From Clitopilus passeckerianus (Eukaryota > Basidiomycota > Agaricomycetes > Agaricales > Entolomataceae): a stretch of 64,000 nt of DNA. The DNA lies in NCBI GenBank assembly GCA_944990035.1, contig CALYLX010000111.1, positions 744,001-808,000 of the forward strand. The letters run 5' to 3'. A program made the translations under genes and the position numbers. Each line of letters starts with the position of its first letter. The stretch's first letter is position 1. The notes under the pieces are model-generated. The model was not told where the DNA came from, did no database searches, and saw nothing but the letters and a program-made list of their open reading frames with translations. Shown in pieces: positions 38,301-50,220 of this stretch.

Positions 38301-39394
38301 CCGGCAAGCAGGAGAGTCCGTCATGCCTGTTCTACCTCAATTGCTACAAGCCATGGTTGCTCGCATGCTTACGGCGAAGACTGCAACCTTTACACAGGTA
38401 ATGATTCCTACGTTCTCATCTCATACGGAAGCACTAAGCCGATCTTCAGAGCCTGGTGATACCGTTCGCATTCTTGATAAACAACCAGAGGGATGCTGTT
38501 CTTGATCTCGTCGAATCCGTCAACGTGGATGGGCGCACGGGCCTTGACATCCTAATCCAAACATGGTGCGAGAATGCAGAGACGTTCCAAGGCTTCTGGG
38601 CGCAACGCATCAGCACTCTCGGCCTGACACAGCTATTCATCGCCAATTGTCCAAGCTTGCAGAACCTGACGGTCAAAGGCGAGATGATTGTGACTGAAGC
38701 AAACAAGGATGGTGAGGGATTTCTTCTTTCCTCCTTTCCCCAACCCTTCCGCTCAACCAACATGCCTTCGTCAGTGATCATGACACGGTCGCGGACGAAG
38801 CAGAGTGCGCATATAGCCGTGTGCTCTCAGTGCGATCAGGATTACTGACCACCTTCGTAGTGCCACATCAGTTCACACAAATACCATTCTTGCTCAAGGC
38901 CCTGAAGTTGATCATTAATGATGTTCAGTCTGGAGGCGATTCTGCGACTATCAGTGCGCAGAACGCTGGCGCTGGAGTCCAATTTGATTCTGATGAGGTA
39001 CGTCTGCCATTCACATCCACGTTTGATGCAATCGTTCATTTTGTGAACAGGACGATGATTGGACTGAAGAAGAGAAATTGAACCAGGGCTTCAAGCAGGA
39101 CGAGCTCTCGTTCCTGTCTGATATGCTTGGACCTCGCGGTGTTCCCTTCGACAACGATGAGATATTTGATACCGCCGAGGACGAAGACTTGCAAAAGGAC
39201 CCCATATCTCAGATGGATATGCAGGTATGTTCAGCGTCTGCAGTGCCCACGGTTCTTCAGCTCAACCCTTTTAGGCTCACCTCATGACATTTTTGCGTGA
39301 ATGTGCGTCCCACAATACCAATAGTTTCTCTGGACTGGTCGGGGAGCTGTCGGTTGAGGAGCAGCTGGTAGTTCGACAGATTCTTGCGGCTTAA
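35346..39394 (+). CDS. KAP114: Importin-9 / karyopherin Kap114
   Basis: Eighteen exons join to 1035 aa, close to the usual importin-9 length. Exons: 35346-35448, 35522-35587, 35653-35735, 35791-35862, 35925-36146, 36200-36427, 36478-36786, 36837-36935, 36989-37095, 37146-37463, 37513-37733, 37787-38070, 38125-38397, 38450-38711, 38775-38804, 38861-38997, 39051-39224, 39275-39394. This beta-karyopherin imports histones and other cargo into the nucleus with Ran-GTP. The N-terminal importin domain reads TGLALAELVLTQNADVALRQ, SIILRKYVKERW, then DWPDEYPDLL. HEAT-like helices follow, and the C-terminus has the acidic stretch and LSVEEQLVVRQIL. Intron 7 begins GCAAGT (GC-AG). The end of exon 3 is uncertain: a GC donor at 35736 or a GT donor at 35730, which differ by two residues. 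Exon 15 is only 30 nt. Confidence 0.93.
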
Positions 39395-39555
39395 GACCTT
39401 GTAGTTGGAAAGTAACATTATAACCTTAACATGTTCCTACCATGACTATTCTACAAAAGTATACATCTATAGCTATGGAATTGATAGCGAAAGCGTAAAT
39501 CAAGCGGAGGTGCGATATATAAATACGTGAAATAACAAGTAGGGTGTAGAGGATG

Positions 39556-41188
39556 CTAAAACCCTTCCTTGCCAAGGTCCCATTCCCTCACAGTGCCCCG
39601 TTTCTTGTACTGAATATCCATAACATTAACCTCCTGCTGCCATTTATCTGCAGAGCCCGGCTGCACGACAGACGGCTTCAACTTCTCCTTGGGCTTCTCC
39701 TTCGGTATTCCAAGTCGCTCTGACCTCTTCTTCTCCAGTTTATCCTCTCTCCTCCGCCTGATTAACTCGAGCATGGCCTCCCATCCTTCAAATTCTGCAT
39801 CACTAATGAGCCCTGTCTTGGGGACCTGAGGTGCGCCGAGCGGTTCGACGTCCAGTCTAGGATCGTAGGACTCCTCGAAATACCTGTCCATCTTGGATGG
39901 AAGTTGAACTGGAGCTGAGGGACCTGGACTAGGGGAGCGAGAAGGGCTGTCGGGAGCGCTGCGCGTGGGTGCGGTCTTAGAGGACGTTGAACCCGAAGCA
40001 GCTTCTGTATTTCTGCTAGGGCTTGGTGACCTCTTCCGGGTGAGGGACCTAGACCGTCTCCTGGCCTGATGACGAGAATGCGATTCTGGGGATGATTTAC
40101 GTTTCTTCGACCGTCCAGGCCTCGACGAAGACTCGGAGTCGTCAGGTTTGCTAGCAGAAGACTGCTTCTTGTCTGCCTCTGGAAGTGATGCAGGGGTTGG
40201 AGAACGTTGTGAGGTAACGGAGGGGGATTGACCTCTCGGATTCTCTATCCCGTCATCGAAATCGTCGTCCAAAGCATATTTCTTCTCCTTTCCTTTCTTC
40301 TTCGTAGGTACTGAAGCATGATCTGCATCCTCTTCCGGAGGGTATGGCGACTTTCTTCGGCTTGGGGATCGACGAGATTTATGTTTCTTGCTGCTTCTCC
40401 TATCGTCATCTGGAGAGTACGACCTGCTTCGGTCCCGTTTCCGCCGCGAACGTCGATCCTCCTTGTCCCTCCTTCGTTCCTTGCTCCGCGATCTATGTTG
40501 CCTTTCCTGCCCCTTTCCCTCATCTGCACTTGTATCGTCTCCGGTCCAGATCTCCCAATCCCTCTTCACCCTCTTCCTTGCAAAATCATGTTCCCTGTTC
40601 CTGCCATCCCAACGGTCCCAGCCTGCCTCTTCGTCGTCGTCACGGTCAACTCTCCTTTCCTTCTCTTTCCTTCTCGACCTTTCCTCCCTCTCAGAATCCC
40701 GTCTTGGTCTTGACGAGGATGAGAACGAGAGGCCGCTCTTGCCTTTGCGCCTCGAACGCTCAGCTTCAACGGCCTCTTCGGCACGCCGTCTACGTTCGCG
40801 TTTCTCCTGCTCCAAGCGCTCTCGTTTAATTTCCTCTGCAGCTTGTGCCTGCGCACGTAATAAAGTCTTATTATGGTCGTCCGTGCTCTTTATGATAGAG
40901 GTCAAGAACCTCTTGTTTGTTCTGGGGGCATTGCTATCTTGTCTGTTGACCAGTCATTCGCACCAATTCGCATGAGATAATTGGAGTCAGTCCTTACTGA
41001 GACCTCAGAAATGCCTTGACGCCTGTTTCACTATACTTCTCTGCCTTCTTCTTTGCCTCTCTGAGGATGATCTCAGCAATTTCTCGATCCAAGTCTTCGT
41101 CCTTGACGGTGCCCGATACAGACGAGCCCATAGACGCACGCATCAAGCCAGACACAACAGAAGAGAGTGACGAAGAAGGCCCTGTCAT
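39556..41188 (-). CDS. Arg/Ser-rich, highly charged nuclear-type protein, 525 aa
   Basis: Two exons (41188-40998, 40942-39556) join in frame. The N-terminus (EIAEIILREAKKKAEKYSETG then SNAPRTNKRFLTSIIKSTDDHN) looks like a conserved helical block. A long low-complexity middle rich in Arg, Ser, Asp and Lys follows, including many RS and SR pairs, like splicing-associated proteins. Near the C-terminus a second ordered block appears: KMDRYFEESYDPRLDVEPLG, then FEGWEAMLELIRRRREDK. Both ends look conserved while the middle is disordered. I do not recognise the named family with certainty. A role in nuclear RNA processing is an inference from the RS composition. The gene converges with importin-9, with 161 bp between the stops. 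Confidence 0.75.
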
Positions 41189-42035
41189 TGTTGACGCCGG
41201 GTTAGTACCCCAGTATGTCGCCGTGGACGTTGCTGCCAGTCTTCAGACTGGAGTGGCACAATTAAGCGGTTGATTGCATATATTTGGCAACAGCTTTCGA
41301 GATGCCGACAATCGGCACGGAATAAGATCTTCAACCGAGAAGGGAACAACTTGACGCTCAGCCTTGCCCTCAACAAGAACAAATGTGAAAACAGAAGGTC
41401 TTGTATTCAGAAGCGCTGTAATCGTGGTTAGGCTACATGTAGATAATGCTGTGTCTAGTGGTAAATGTGGTTGGAAGAAAGTCATGCATGCATTGCAACG
41501 AAACATTGCGAGGAATCAGGGTGGTGGTGATATAAAGACAATTTGAAGCCAATAAAAGGTAACATCGTATCGTAAAATGAAGATGCTACACGTCATCTGA
41601 AGGCGTGAACAAGAAACGAAGATAATTTAAAGGTCGTTGAAGGCAAAACGAGATAATGATACATAAATCAAGATGATTGGATGGATGGTAATGCCACAGT
41701 GATGATGATGTCGTGACCGAGATGATGAATGGAAAGTCGTCAAGAGAAGTGAAAGTCGTGGAGAGTTCCAAAATGTATGTAGTCGTAAACGGGAAGGAAA
41801 CACCGTACTAAAGTACTGGTGGAATAATGGGCGGTGATAGGGTTCATTAGGTGGGTAGAGTGTAAAATAGGAATAGGAAACATGTTCTGGAATATGGGAA
41901 TGTCTTGGAGGTTGATTCGTTCTTTATGCGCGCATCCGGTAGAGGTTCTCCAGGCAGTGCGTCCGAGGAAACGAGGAAGTCATTATGGGGTCACCCCTCT
42001 AAAGCAGGAAAACTCCGTCAGAATCAAGTCACCAA
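41189..42035. other. Intergenic region, 0.85 kb, no gene seen
   Basis: This lies upstream of the RS-rich gene and downstream of the F-box-like gene, both on the minus strand. Short frames are present but none has conserved features. Confidence 0.5.
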
Positions 42036-43406
42036 TCAAATAAACTTCGCACTAACCACTACTGAACGAAAGGTCTGGAAATTACGGACAACCCTGATCT
42101 CGACACCTTGATAGCCACAAGCCAGCTTGAGAGCGTTGAATAGTGGGTGTTGGTCACCACCGTCACAGAGATTTACGGTGAGAACTTTCATGCAATCGCT
42201 CGACTTGATCGTATCAATCACGGGTTGTAACACTGTACTCCTGTTTACACCGACCGCAAGATGCTCAAGGTGTGTTGGCATATCCTTGAACAGCTTCGGT
42301 GCGGCCACCGGGCTTTCAACTCGGAGTTCCTTCAACTGTTTGCATTTATGAATGGCAGGAACGCTCTCGGCAGGACAGGATGGGACGGCGAGGGAGAGGA
42401 GTGAACTGCCGTATGTATTGATAACGTGATCGAGGAAGTGGATCGAGGGCTCACGCTCGATTTCGAGGATGCGGAGGGTGTCAGCGGAATTGTGGAGTAG
42501 CCAATTGACGAAATCAAGTGAAGGCGATGTTTGGAAGTTCATGCGGACTTCTTCAAGGCTGCATCCGAAGGGTTCCAGGAAGGGCGAGGGTGGGACAGGC
42601 GGAGTGCCGCTCATGGCGAGGGACTTCAGTGATGGCCACACGTCCAGTAGCTGGGTAACGCTCTGCTGGTTCTCCGACCAGTTATTGAATTGAAGGGCTT
42701 TGATCATGGGGCCTGCGCGTAGTTGGGAGAGGGTCACCTCGTCCAACAATGGCGCTGGCCGCCGTAGGCGAGCAGCGCTGGGAACACCAACCACGTCTTG
42801 ACCAGGGATGATGGAACCATACAGGGCGAGGCCGAGCTCGTAGAGGTTGGGACAAAGGGTGACGGCATGTGCGAAAGAAGCCGGGGAGATTCCGAAAGGC
42901 TGATTGTGGTCCACGGTGATATGAAGGCGAGTGACGGAATCACCTAGACCACAACCCCTGGGAGTCGACCGATTGATAGCCTTGGAAAACGACTCGCAGG
43001 CAGCCTGGGAGCGTAATGATACGGTGCTGAACAGGAGCTTTTGGGCAACCCCTGACCAGGCTCTGGACACGAGTGCGTATTGTTGAAGGAGCTGATGATC
43101 AGGGACCGAGGCGTCGTCATAGCATGACATTTCGAGGATAGTGTATACGATCTCGAGAGGTAGTGGTGTTGACTTCGGTGGCTGGGAGGAATGGTACTGA
43201 GGTCGCCTTGAAGTATTGCCCGGTGTCATCAAAGCAAAAGCTACATCATGTACTGCAGGCTTTGTTGTTACATCTGACGGCGACGACGAGAACCAGGATG
43301 TCAACGAGGAGAACAATGAACTCGCGGCCAGCGAGGGTGAGTCTTGCCTAAGGAAATGAGCATAGGCGGGCATCGTGAAAATCGTCGAGGCTGTCATAGG
43401 CAGCAT
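42036..43406 (-). CDS. F-box-like/leucine-rich protein, 456 aa
   Basis: A single open frame from ATG 43406 to the stop at 42036. An F-box-like start is at about residues 80-125 (PLPLEIVYTILEMS, then YALVSRAWSGVAQKLLFSTVSL). Repeated leucine-rich stretches follow (LKSLAMSGTP, LRILEIEREP, LSLAVPSCP, LKELRVESP, MKVLTVNLCDGG). This layout is common in mushroom genomes, where hundreds of such genes occur. It is probably an SCF adaptor or a degenerate relative; the target is unknown. It is unrelated in sequence to the Cys-rich F-box family upstream, and unlike its neighbours it has no intron. Confidence 0.78.
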   Translation of the reverse strand: MLPMTASTIFTMPAYAHFLRQDSPSLAASSLFSSLTSWFSSSPSDVTTKPAVHDVAFALMTPGNTSRRPQYHSSQPPKSTPLPLEIVYTILEMSCYDDASVPDHQLLQQYALVSRAWSGVAQKLLFSTVSLRSQAACESFSKAINRSTPRGCGLGDSVTRLHITVDHNQPFGISPASFAHAVTLCPNLYELGLALYGSIIPGQDVVGVPSAARLRRPAPLLDEVTLSQLRAGPMIKALQFNNWSENQQSVTQLLDVWPSLKSLAMSGTPPVPPSPFLEPFGCSLEEVRMNFQTSPSLDFVNWLLHNSADTLRILEIEREPSIHFLDHVINTYGSSLLSLAVPSCPAESVPAIHKCKQLKELRVESPVAAPKLFKDMPTHLEHLAVGVNRSTVLQPVIDTIKSSDCMKVLTVNLCDGGDQHPLFNALKLACGYQGVEIRVVRNFQTFRSVVVSAKFI

Positions 43407-46400
43407 TGAGGTCGTAAAAGGCGGGCTTTAAGGCAAGCCGCCAACGGAATCCGGGCATTGGTATTTATGCAATCCTGCCCAAGGAAACATGGCATTGTGT
43501 CGACCATGGGAGTGTGTAATAGCTTTAGATCTCAGATTTGAAACAAAAGAGGCCGTCGAGTTCCTCGTGGGAATACCATTGTTTTGGTTTGCCCCTTCCT
43601 CTTTTGCCCCCGACGCAGATCGGCACGGATGTAAATGAATCTTGGCTCGCTACTTTGCACTTTTCCTGCAAATTTTCGTCCATTTTTACGACAATGGTCC
43701 TGGAAAATATTCGAGTGCAAAGGCACTGTAAAATCATCTGAAAATAGCTGGGACGACTAGGGCTACTAGCATAGATAGTGGCCATGATTATCGCGGATCT
43801 TGTCCGAACGTCCTTTTTGTTCTGCCATCCCACTCTCCGCGCCGACACCCTTGTTTTTGAATTCTGTTACGCATCAACGGTCCGTCTCATTGACGAGTCA
43901 TACCAAATCAAGCATTCTGCCATTTCACATCGTCCCCTGCTTCCTCCGACATAGATCTGTACAATGTGGTTCGCTTCCTCAACACGCTGAAGGGACTTCC
44001 GTAAATGCGTAATAACTGACGGAGGCGACATTGACTCATGTTTTTATAACATATCAGCTGGGAAAATATCGACTCATCAGGCGCTCGACAATTAGATAAA
44101 GCCAGGAATCTGCTCTCTAAATGGAAAGAATGAGGCCATCGTGGAATACTCTGGACAGACTCAAGCTATCTCAGCCCTGTCGATTGCATGACTTGTGGAG
44201 TATGTTCACACCATATTTCCTCGGGTTTTGTGCGCTATTTTTGATCGAATGGAAGTTCCTAGGGCTTTGGGCATACCAATTCTCAGTATTAGTCGCCCGA
44301 GAAATGTGTGTAGATACCGCTACCTACCGAAGCGCTCTTGCCTAGCCTTCCCTCTCCGTAATCCTAAAGGATGCTGATGGCGCATCGTGAAGCTTCCACA
44401 CCGCCCTTCTCCCTCTCACTTAAGCTTAACCTTGTCTTCGAGGACCTTAAGAACCAATCTTTCGTGCATCTTCGGCATCTTGGCTCATCTAAGATGCAAG
44501 ATCAGTACGAGGCAATCGCAATATTGTGCCCGCCGGCCAGCAATCACTGACATGCGCATTAGTCCGAAGCTTGCTGCCCCGTTCCACGAGTTTCCTCTGT
44601 CAGCTCCTCCGCTATTCTGGTACGTATTCATGGCTTACTAATTCATCCTCGTGTCGTCGCTGGCTGCGGGTGTGAGTCAAGAAATAGAGCTGCTACACAA
44701 GTAGTGAGTTTGAACGATGTTTTTGCTAACTCCACTACCCTGAGGAATCCTAGGAAAGGCAAATTTACACCCGATATAGGGCGTTCCAAAGCTGCGGAAG
44801 AACTTGCAGATTCCTTTCCGGAGGCTCAGTCTCACAGCTTGCTCACAAATTCTTCGAGGAGCTCTAGCACCGCTTCTGCTTCTAGGCTAACCATTTGCAC
44901 CCTCCTTCTCCAGCCTTCTGTCCGAGTCGATTTGATCAGGGGGAGGCAGCCACAAACTCGTGAATCTGACAGATGCACGGGTAAGGTATGTTTGTTCTTC
45001 TATTCTTTCATTTTCTTCCACGGAATGAAATGGACCCGACTTCGCGGAGTTTCTAGAAACGTTAAGACAACGTCCGTCCTCGTGTGCCGCATCTCGTATA
45101 ATGCGGCAGAACGTTCATTATGAGCTCACTTTATGGAATCGTTTGAGCTTATCAAGGCTCGGTGACGATATGTGGTCGCGCGGACACATACAATGGTATC
45201 CCAGATGTTAGCAACACCAGTCACGGATAGATTTAATCTTATTGAACATGCAGCATAGATCTTTTTGCCTCATTGCGCCGACTGCAAGATAGAGTTTCAA
45301 ACATAGTTTGATTCCTGCACAGCGTTCGATTGGCATACGTCTGCCATGATCGGTGAACACGATCATGATCAGGAGCTAAAGCCATGTACGCAGCGTTACA
45401 AGTACCTGATACTCGGGCATGGCTTTATGGCGTGAGCATACGAGTAATTCTTCACTGGGCATTCTGTCCTCATGCATCACCTCGAGTTCCAACTCTTAAC
45501 CTAACTTCCGCCTCATGGGTTGTAACTTGCGCGGCTCATTATATCGTTTGTGCACAGTCCAGATGTGCAATGCACGCTCCGGGCTTCCACCGACCGACGG
45601 ACCTCGAGGCATGCTCTGCTTGGAGTCTTGGACTCTTCATGGCTTATTGAACTCCGCCCAGTGCTTCGGACGATATCTCATCTCGGAAGGGCCAAAGGCT
45701 ACAGGGTGACCACTTGCCCTGGGGATTCTGACTGGCAGAATGGAGCTTCGAGTCATAGAATGTTGAGGTTCTTCCCGAGCCCCAATGAATGCACTCTCGT
45801 TCCTTCAGGTCCGGAACTGAGCAATTTTGACTTGAAGAGAACAACGTCGGGCGGGTCGGCACTTACATTACACTCCACCAATGGCCTTGGACCACGAACT
45901 GCATAGGGGCCAGCTAACGACTTCTTTGCTAACCTTCGGCAACAAATGTCGTATTTCCGGTTGAGGGATCAATTTAATATCGCCCTTCGTCAAAAATCAC
46001 CTCACAGGCGTCGTCTAGTCGCCTCTATTCCGAGCCAATCCCAACCTTTTCCTCGACAAGAACCCAGCCAACTTCGGTTTCCGGTCGCTAACCAAGTTAG
46101 CCAAGTACCCCTGGGTGAATTGCCCATGATTCTAGTCACAGTAGCCTCGTTACCGCACTGCAACCGGTGTATCGATGTGCTGAAACTCCTAGGCAATTTT
46201 CCTGTAACTCCTGTAACTCACCGATGGTAAGGATTTTCGTTCCGCCCCGACGGGTTGAATCCATTTTTGAACATTGACCCTGGACGGGATGACCGCCGTG
46301 TGTCCCGGCCTTCGTGTTTCGGCGTGAATCCGTAAGAAACGCGTGAGGTCATTGGGGACGCGTCAAGACCCTGAACGTTCGAGGGAAAACCACGTGTCGT

Positions 46401-48311
46401 TGGCGATGTGGCACAATGAATTTTCGTGCGGCTAAAATCATCCAGGTCTAAGGGCATATGCATGTCTGATAGCGAACAGCAGGACAAGGCAGCGGAATTC
46501 CACGCATCCAGCCCCGCAAGTCGTACAATGAGATTCATCATTGCATATGTGGGAAAATCACACTGTCGAGATGGATGGATCGTTGCAAACGGAGCTCGTG
46601 GGGGCTTGCAGGTGGATAGTGGATGCCTTTGGATGGGAGTATCTCGGAAAACAGTGGAAACGGATCTACTAAAGCATTCGGGTCGTTCACCCGGTGTCCC
46701 TGTTCTTGGGATGGAAACTCTCAAGATGACTGGATTTGCATTGAAACAAAAACGTATTCACATGACATATCTGGCAGAACAATTGGAATTCAAGGTAGCG
46801 TGCGCCCTGTGAATACATCCGGTCTCACAAGCATATGGAGAGAGATCGCCAGGTTCGCAGGCAAAACCGTGGAGAATAGTCAAAGTCCTGACGGCCGACG
46901 GCATCCTAGGGTCAATGTCGTCGTTATTGTGTGAGCCTGTGTGCGTATGTTTGCGTCCTGGGGTGCTGACCTCGGAGATCGTTCCGTCAGTTGCACTGCC
47001 ACCATTTTAGACTCTTTGCCGCTCAACGACATGGACCGTTTGGATCCGCTAGCCAAGTTTGTGTGTCAAGCCGGCTTTCTCTAAGGAAGTTGTCTGCGGG
47101 TTCAAATCCGGTCCTGTTCTCCGTGGACAACTTACCTTCGGGACGCCACTGACGACGCCAACCACGGGTACTTTAACCTTCCTAGTAATTGTCTTTTGTC
47201 TACCTCCTGCAGGCGTTGTGCTATAACATGCAGAACGCAACGTTAAGACTAATGAGGAAATCTGCGTTCTCAACGGCCTTGTGTACAAATGCCTACATGC
47301 TCTGATGTTCTCACATGGACCCAGAGACCATCAACATAGAAAGATGGCTCAGGCTGTGGCTTTTGTGTTGCTTGCTAGCCTGAGTGCGCCCGTTGGTCAT
47401 AAACAATAATTGGACCCGCGGAGGTGGACGGGAAACCCTACAAACTCTCAAGCGTGCTCCAAGATCGTGGCCATAATGGCCACCAGACCATACCGACGTA
47501 GGTGTTCGATAAATGATCCAGCAAGTGTGGCACTCTAGTGTAGGATCAAATCCTAGTCCCCCGGCGCCCTGAATTTGTGGCTGCAATTTTCTCCAAGTTC
47601 GCGATGTTAAACCTTGCCGCTGCTCTAAAGGACACTTCACAGTTTATTCGACTGGCGGCAAGGATAGATGCACCCTCAGATGTGGATCTCACTGAGATTT
47701 GGCCAGAATCTGTTAGATAAATACCTTTTGAAGCTTGTTCTCTGCCCTTCTCTTCGGTCGAACATTAACTTCAAGCTATCAGAGTTGGGAAGCCAAATTG
47801 TCACCCGCGTCTAGTGGGGTGGTCGGCGGAAATATATCCTGGTACGTCGCTCACAGGACCAGTTCAGAGCATCACGGTGTCCAGGCGTTGGACCCACGAA
47901 GTACATCGTTCCACTTTCCTTTGGCTGGAAGTGGGGTGCATCTTAGTAGTGGCCTGAGATTGTCCCATGACATGGCAATTCGAGGTGAAGGGTTCAAGTA
48001 TGAAGAGTTATCACAGAGCACAGCCAAAACATCCATTTGATGTGTATGTCCTCTCTGACCACAAACAACGCAGAATGTGAGGCGAAGCCTACGGCTGACA
48101 CAGATTGTAGAACCTTAGCATTGTGATCATCTCGAGCTGGGGATCCGGAGAATCTGTCCTTTTCCAGTCGTTTCATCGCCGCTCTAGAATGGTAATAACA
48201 ATATGTAAATGTGAGGGTACATGGTCCATAAAATGTAGTACACGGGCGAAGAACGTCGCTCAGAGCTTACGTCAACATGCTGGGAACTTTCCAAGGCTCA
48301 TATACCGAATC
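43407..48311. other. 4.9-kb stretch without a convincing gene
   Basis: I searched both strands for conserved motifs, transposase or reverse-transcriptase signatures, tRNA arms and repeats and found none I can support. Frames here are at most about 170 codons, lack homologous-looking blocks and do not connect by plausible introns. Old, strongly mutated transposon sequence or a non-coding RNA locus is possible. It is by far the longest gap in an otherwise dense window. Confidence 0.5.
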
Positions 48312-50120
48312 CTATCCCTTTAGCCTTTCCCATTCTTGCACAGCCTGCCATAGACGGTGGGATCCCCTCTCCTGATCCCCCTCGTCTTCATCATCACCTT
48401 CCGACAACGCCTCTACCTTCCTCCCATAGACTCCTTCAGCCAATGCACGCCTCATAAATGGTACGAGGGTGGTAAAATAGATATCCCCAGACGTTTTGGC
48501 AACGTTTGACTCGGCAGTCTTGCCTTCTGCCGAAGTACTCAGGAATGGGCGTAGGTAACCCGTGAGTTCTTCCCCGTTCTTCGCAAGTACATCATCCAGC
48601 TCGGTCGTAAGATTATCCAGGATATTGACAGGTGCCAACAATCGTAACGAGTTCATAACACTCAACAAGGCATTGGTATAGACCGCCAGCGGTGGGAATG
48701 ATACGAGTATATGAGGTGGTATATGCGCAGGTGACTGTTTCTGAGTGTTTGATGAGGGTATTGAAAGTGGGCTATCCCGGAGAGACGCGGATATCAGCCA
48801 TTCTGAAGGCTTCTTGCCACGTTTGCTGGCTTTCCCTTCTCCGAGTATGGGTTTGATGTTTTGCAGGTCGCGGGTCACTGCTGACAGGACGGCGGTAGAG
48901 ATACTGCTGCTGACGACACCTCGGAAGTCCATGCCCACTCGAGTGAAGGCGGTGGCACAGTAGGTGAGTTGGGTAAGCAGTGAGGGCAGCAGTGGGAGGG
49001 ATAGAAGTGGGAGCGTTGATTCAAGTAGGGGTACGATGTGCGAGTGAAGATGTGATGAGAGGTATGGCAGGAGGTTACGGTTTCCTAATGATGGGGTAGG
49101 TGTCTTAGGAGAGGGCGGTGTATGCTGGAAGGAGGGTCGTCGATTAGTTTTGAGAGCGGTCAGGTGCGGTTGCTGGTGTGGTTGTTGTTCAAGGAATATT
49201 GATGAATATTGGGTCAAGATATCGTAGGCACCTTCCCGCCAGGCGTCAATGTATTTTTTCAAGTAACGAGCAACGTCTTCCTTGTCCCGCTCTGATAATG
49301 AATCATCAGTCGCATTGGACGGGCCATCTTCTTGTGAGAGTCTCTTGGTGAGTCGAGTAATGTCTCTGGATATGGTGCTGAGGTTGGTAGACAGACAGCC
49401 TAACCGACCAGAGAGGAATGCCAGCGCGAGTAGCTCTTCGCCCGAAACGGGGTCTTCTAGGTCTGTTGCACCTAGATTGCTACGAAGATTGGGGGATATG
49501 TTTGTTTCAAAGACACCCATCTTTCGCAGTATGTTGACGGCCTTCCATAGGGCCGGTAGCTTTCTGCCTGGCTCATGCAACGTACCCAACAGTACAACTA
49601 GCATCTGAGCTATTGCTACTTGGACCTCGATATGGATAGACTTCAATATCGGCGGTGCATCTGGGCGTGAAGCTAGTGCTTCAACGTGATTTGCTAGCTG
49701 TAGGGCCTCCTGGAAGTTTCCGCTCCGCACACATGAATCAATGAAGATGGGGACGTCAAGCAGGTCTTTGAGTTTATCATGTTGTTCAAGGACCAAACGG
49801 GCTTTTCCACGATCTTTCAAGACATCGGTGGTACGGGTATGCCAGGCTGATGTTGCATTTTGCAGTGCTGGTAGTGACTTTGATACAAGTGACGAAAGGG
49901 AGTCGGAAAAGCTGGATAACGATGTTGAGAGAGCATTCGTGGATTCGTGTAAAGATAAGAAAGTCGAATATGAAGAATGGGTCAATGATGTTAGGCTAGA
50001 GGTCAAATGGTGAGCTTGAGTTTGCAGTACTCCGGGCTCTGATAGGAGCTCATCGAGCGAGAGCGACGTTAAATGACTCTCGTACGCTGTCGCCGACATT
50101 GACGAGGATGAGGAAGCCAT
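48312..50120 (-). CDS. COG8: Conserved oligomeric Golgi complex subunit 8 (Dor1-like)
   Basis: A single open frame of 602 aa from ATG 50120 (MASSSSSMSATAYE). COG8 is part of the COG tether that guides retrograde vesicles within the Golgi and is needed for normal glycosylation. The N-terminal block has the family pattern: YESHLTSLSLDELLSEPGVL, then LTHSSYSTFLSLHESTNAL with coiled-coil-like heptads, DVPIFIDSCVRSGNFQEAL and SIHIEVQVAIAQMLVVLL. The middle has a long low-complexity insertion around LEQQPHQQPHL. Human and yeast COG8 are of similar length. The gene shares a 100-bp upstream region with a divergent plus-strand gene. It has no introns, in contrast to most neighbours. Confidence 0.88.
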   Translation of the reverse strand: MASSSSSMSATAYESHLTSLSLDELLSEPGVLQTQAHHLTSSLTSLTHSSYSTFLSLHESTNALSTSLSSFSDSLSSLVSKSLPALQNATSAWHTRTTDVLKDRGKARLVLEQHDKLKDLLDVPIFIDSCVRSGNFQEALQLANHVEALASRPDAPPILKSIHIEVQVAIAQMLVVLLGTLHEPGRKLPALWKAVNILRKMGVFETNISPNLRSNLGATDLEDPVSGEELLALAFLSGRLGCLSTNLSTISRDITRLTKRLSQEDGPSNATDDSLSERDKEDVARYLKKYIDAWREGAYDILTQYSSIFLEQQPHQQPHLTALKTNRRPSFQHTPPSPKTPTPSLGNRNLLPYLSSHLHSHIVPLLESTLPLLSLPLLPSLLTQLTYCATAFTRVGMDFRGVVSSSISTAVLSAVTRDLQNIKPILGEGKASKRGKKPSEWLISASLRDSPLSIPSSNTQKQSPAHIPPHILVSFPPLAVYTNALLSVMNSLRLLAPVNILDNLTTELDDVLAKNGEELTGYLRPFLSTSAEGKTAESNVAKTSGDIYFTTLVPFMRRALAEGVYGRKVEALSEGDDEDEGDQERGSHRLWQAVQEWERLKG

Positions 50121-50220
50121 GCCAAAGCCTTTGGTAAACAAAGGCAAATATCGCGTTTCCTTTTCGCGATCGCGTCGATTTCAACTCCCAAATCAGTGAC
50201 GTCCAGGTGGTCACCACAAC
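50121..50220. promoter_or_regulatory. Compact bidirectional promoter region
   Basis: Only 100 bp lie between the start codons of COG8 (-) and the next gene (+). Both transcripts must start within or beside this stretch, so a shared promoter is likely. It contains CGCGATCGCG-like GC patches but no clear TATA box. Confidence 0.55.

Noticed and set aside
46218..46724. 168-codon open frame on the minus strand in the barren region
   Set aside because: It is low in hydrophobic pattern, has no recognisable motif, and overlaps an equally long frame on the other strand.
47111..47130. GGGTTCAAATCC, resembling a tRNA T-arm
   Set aside because: Only four of five stem pairs form, and no matching acceptor stem, D-arm or anticodon arm is found about 70 bp upstream.
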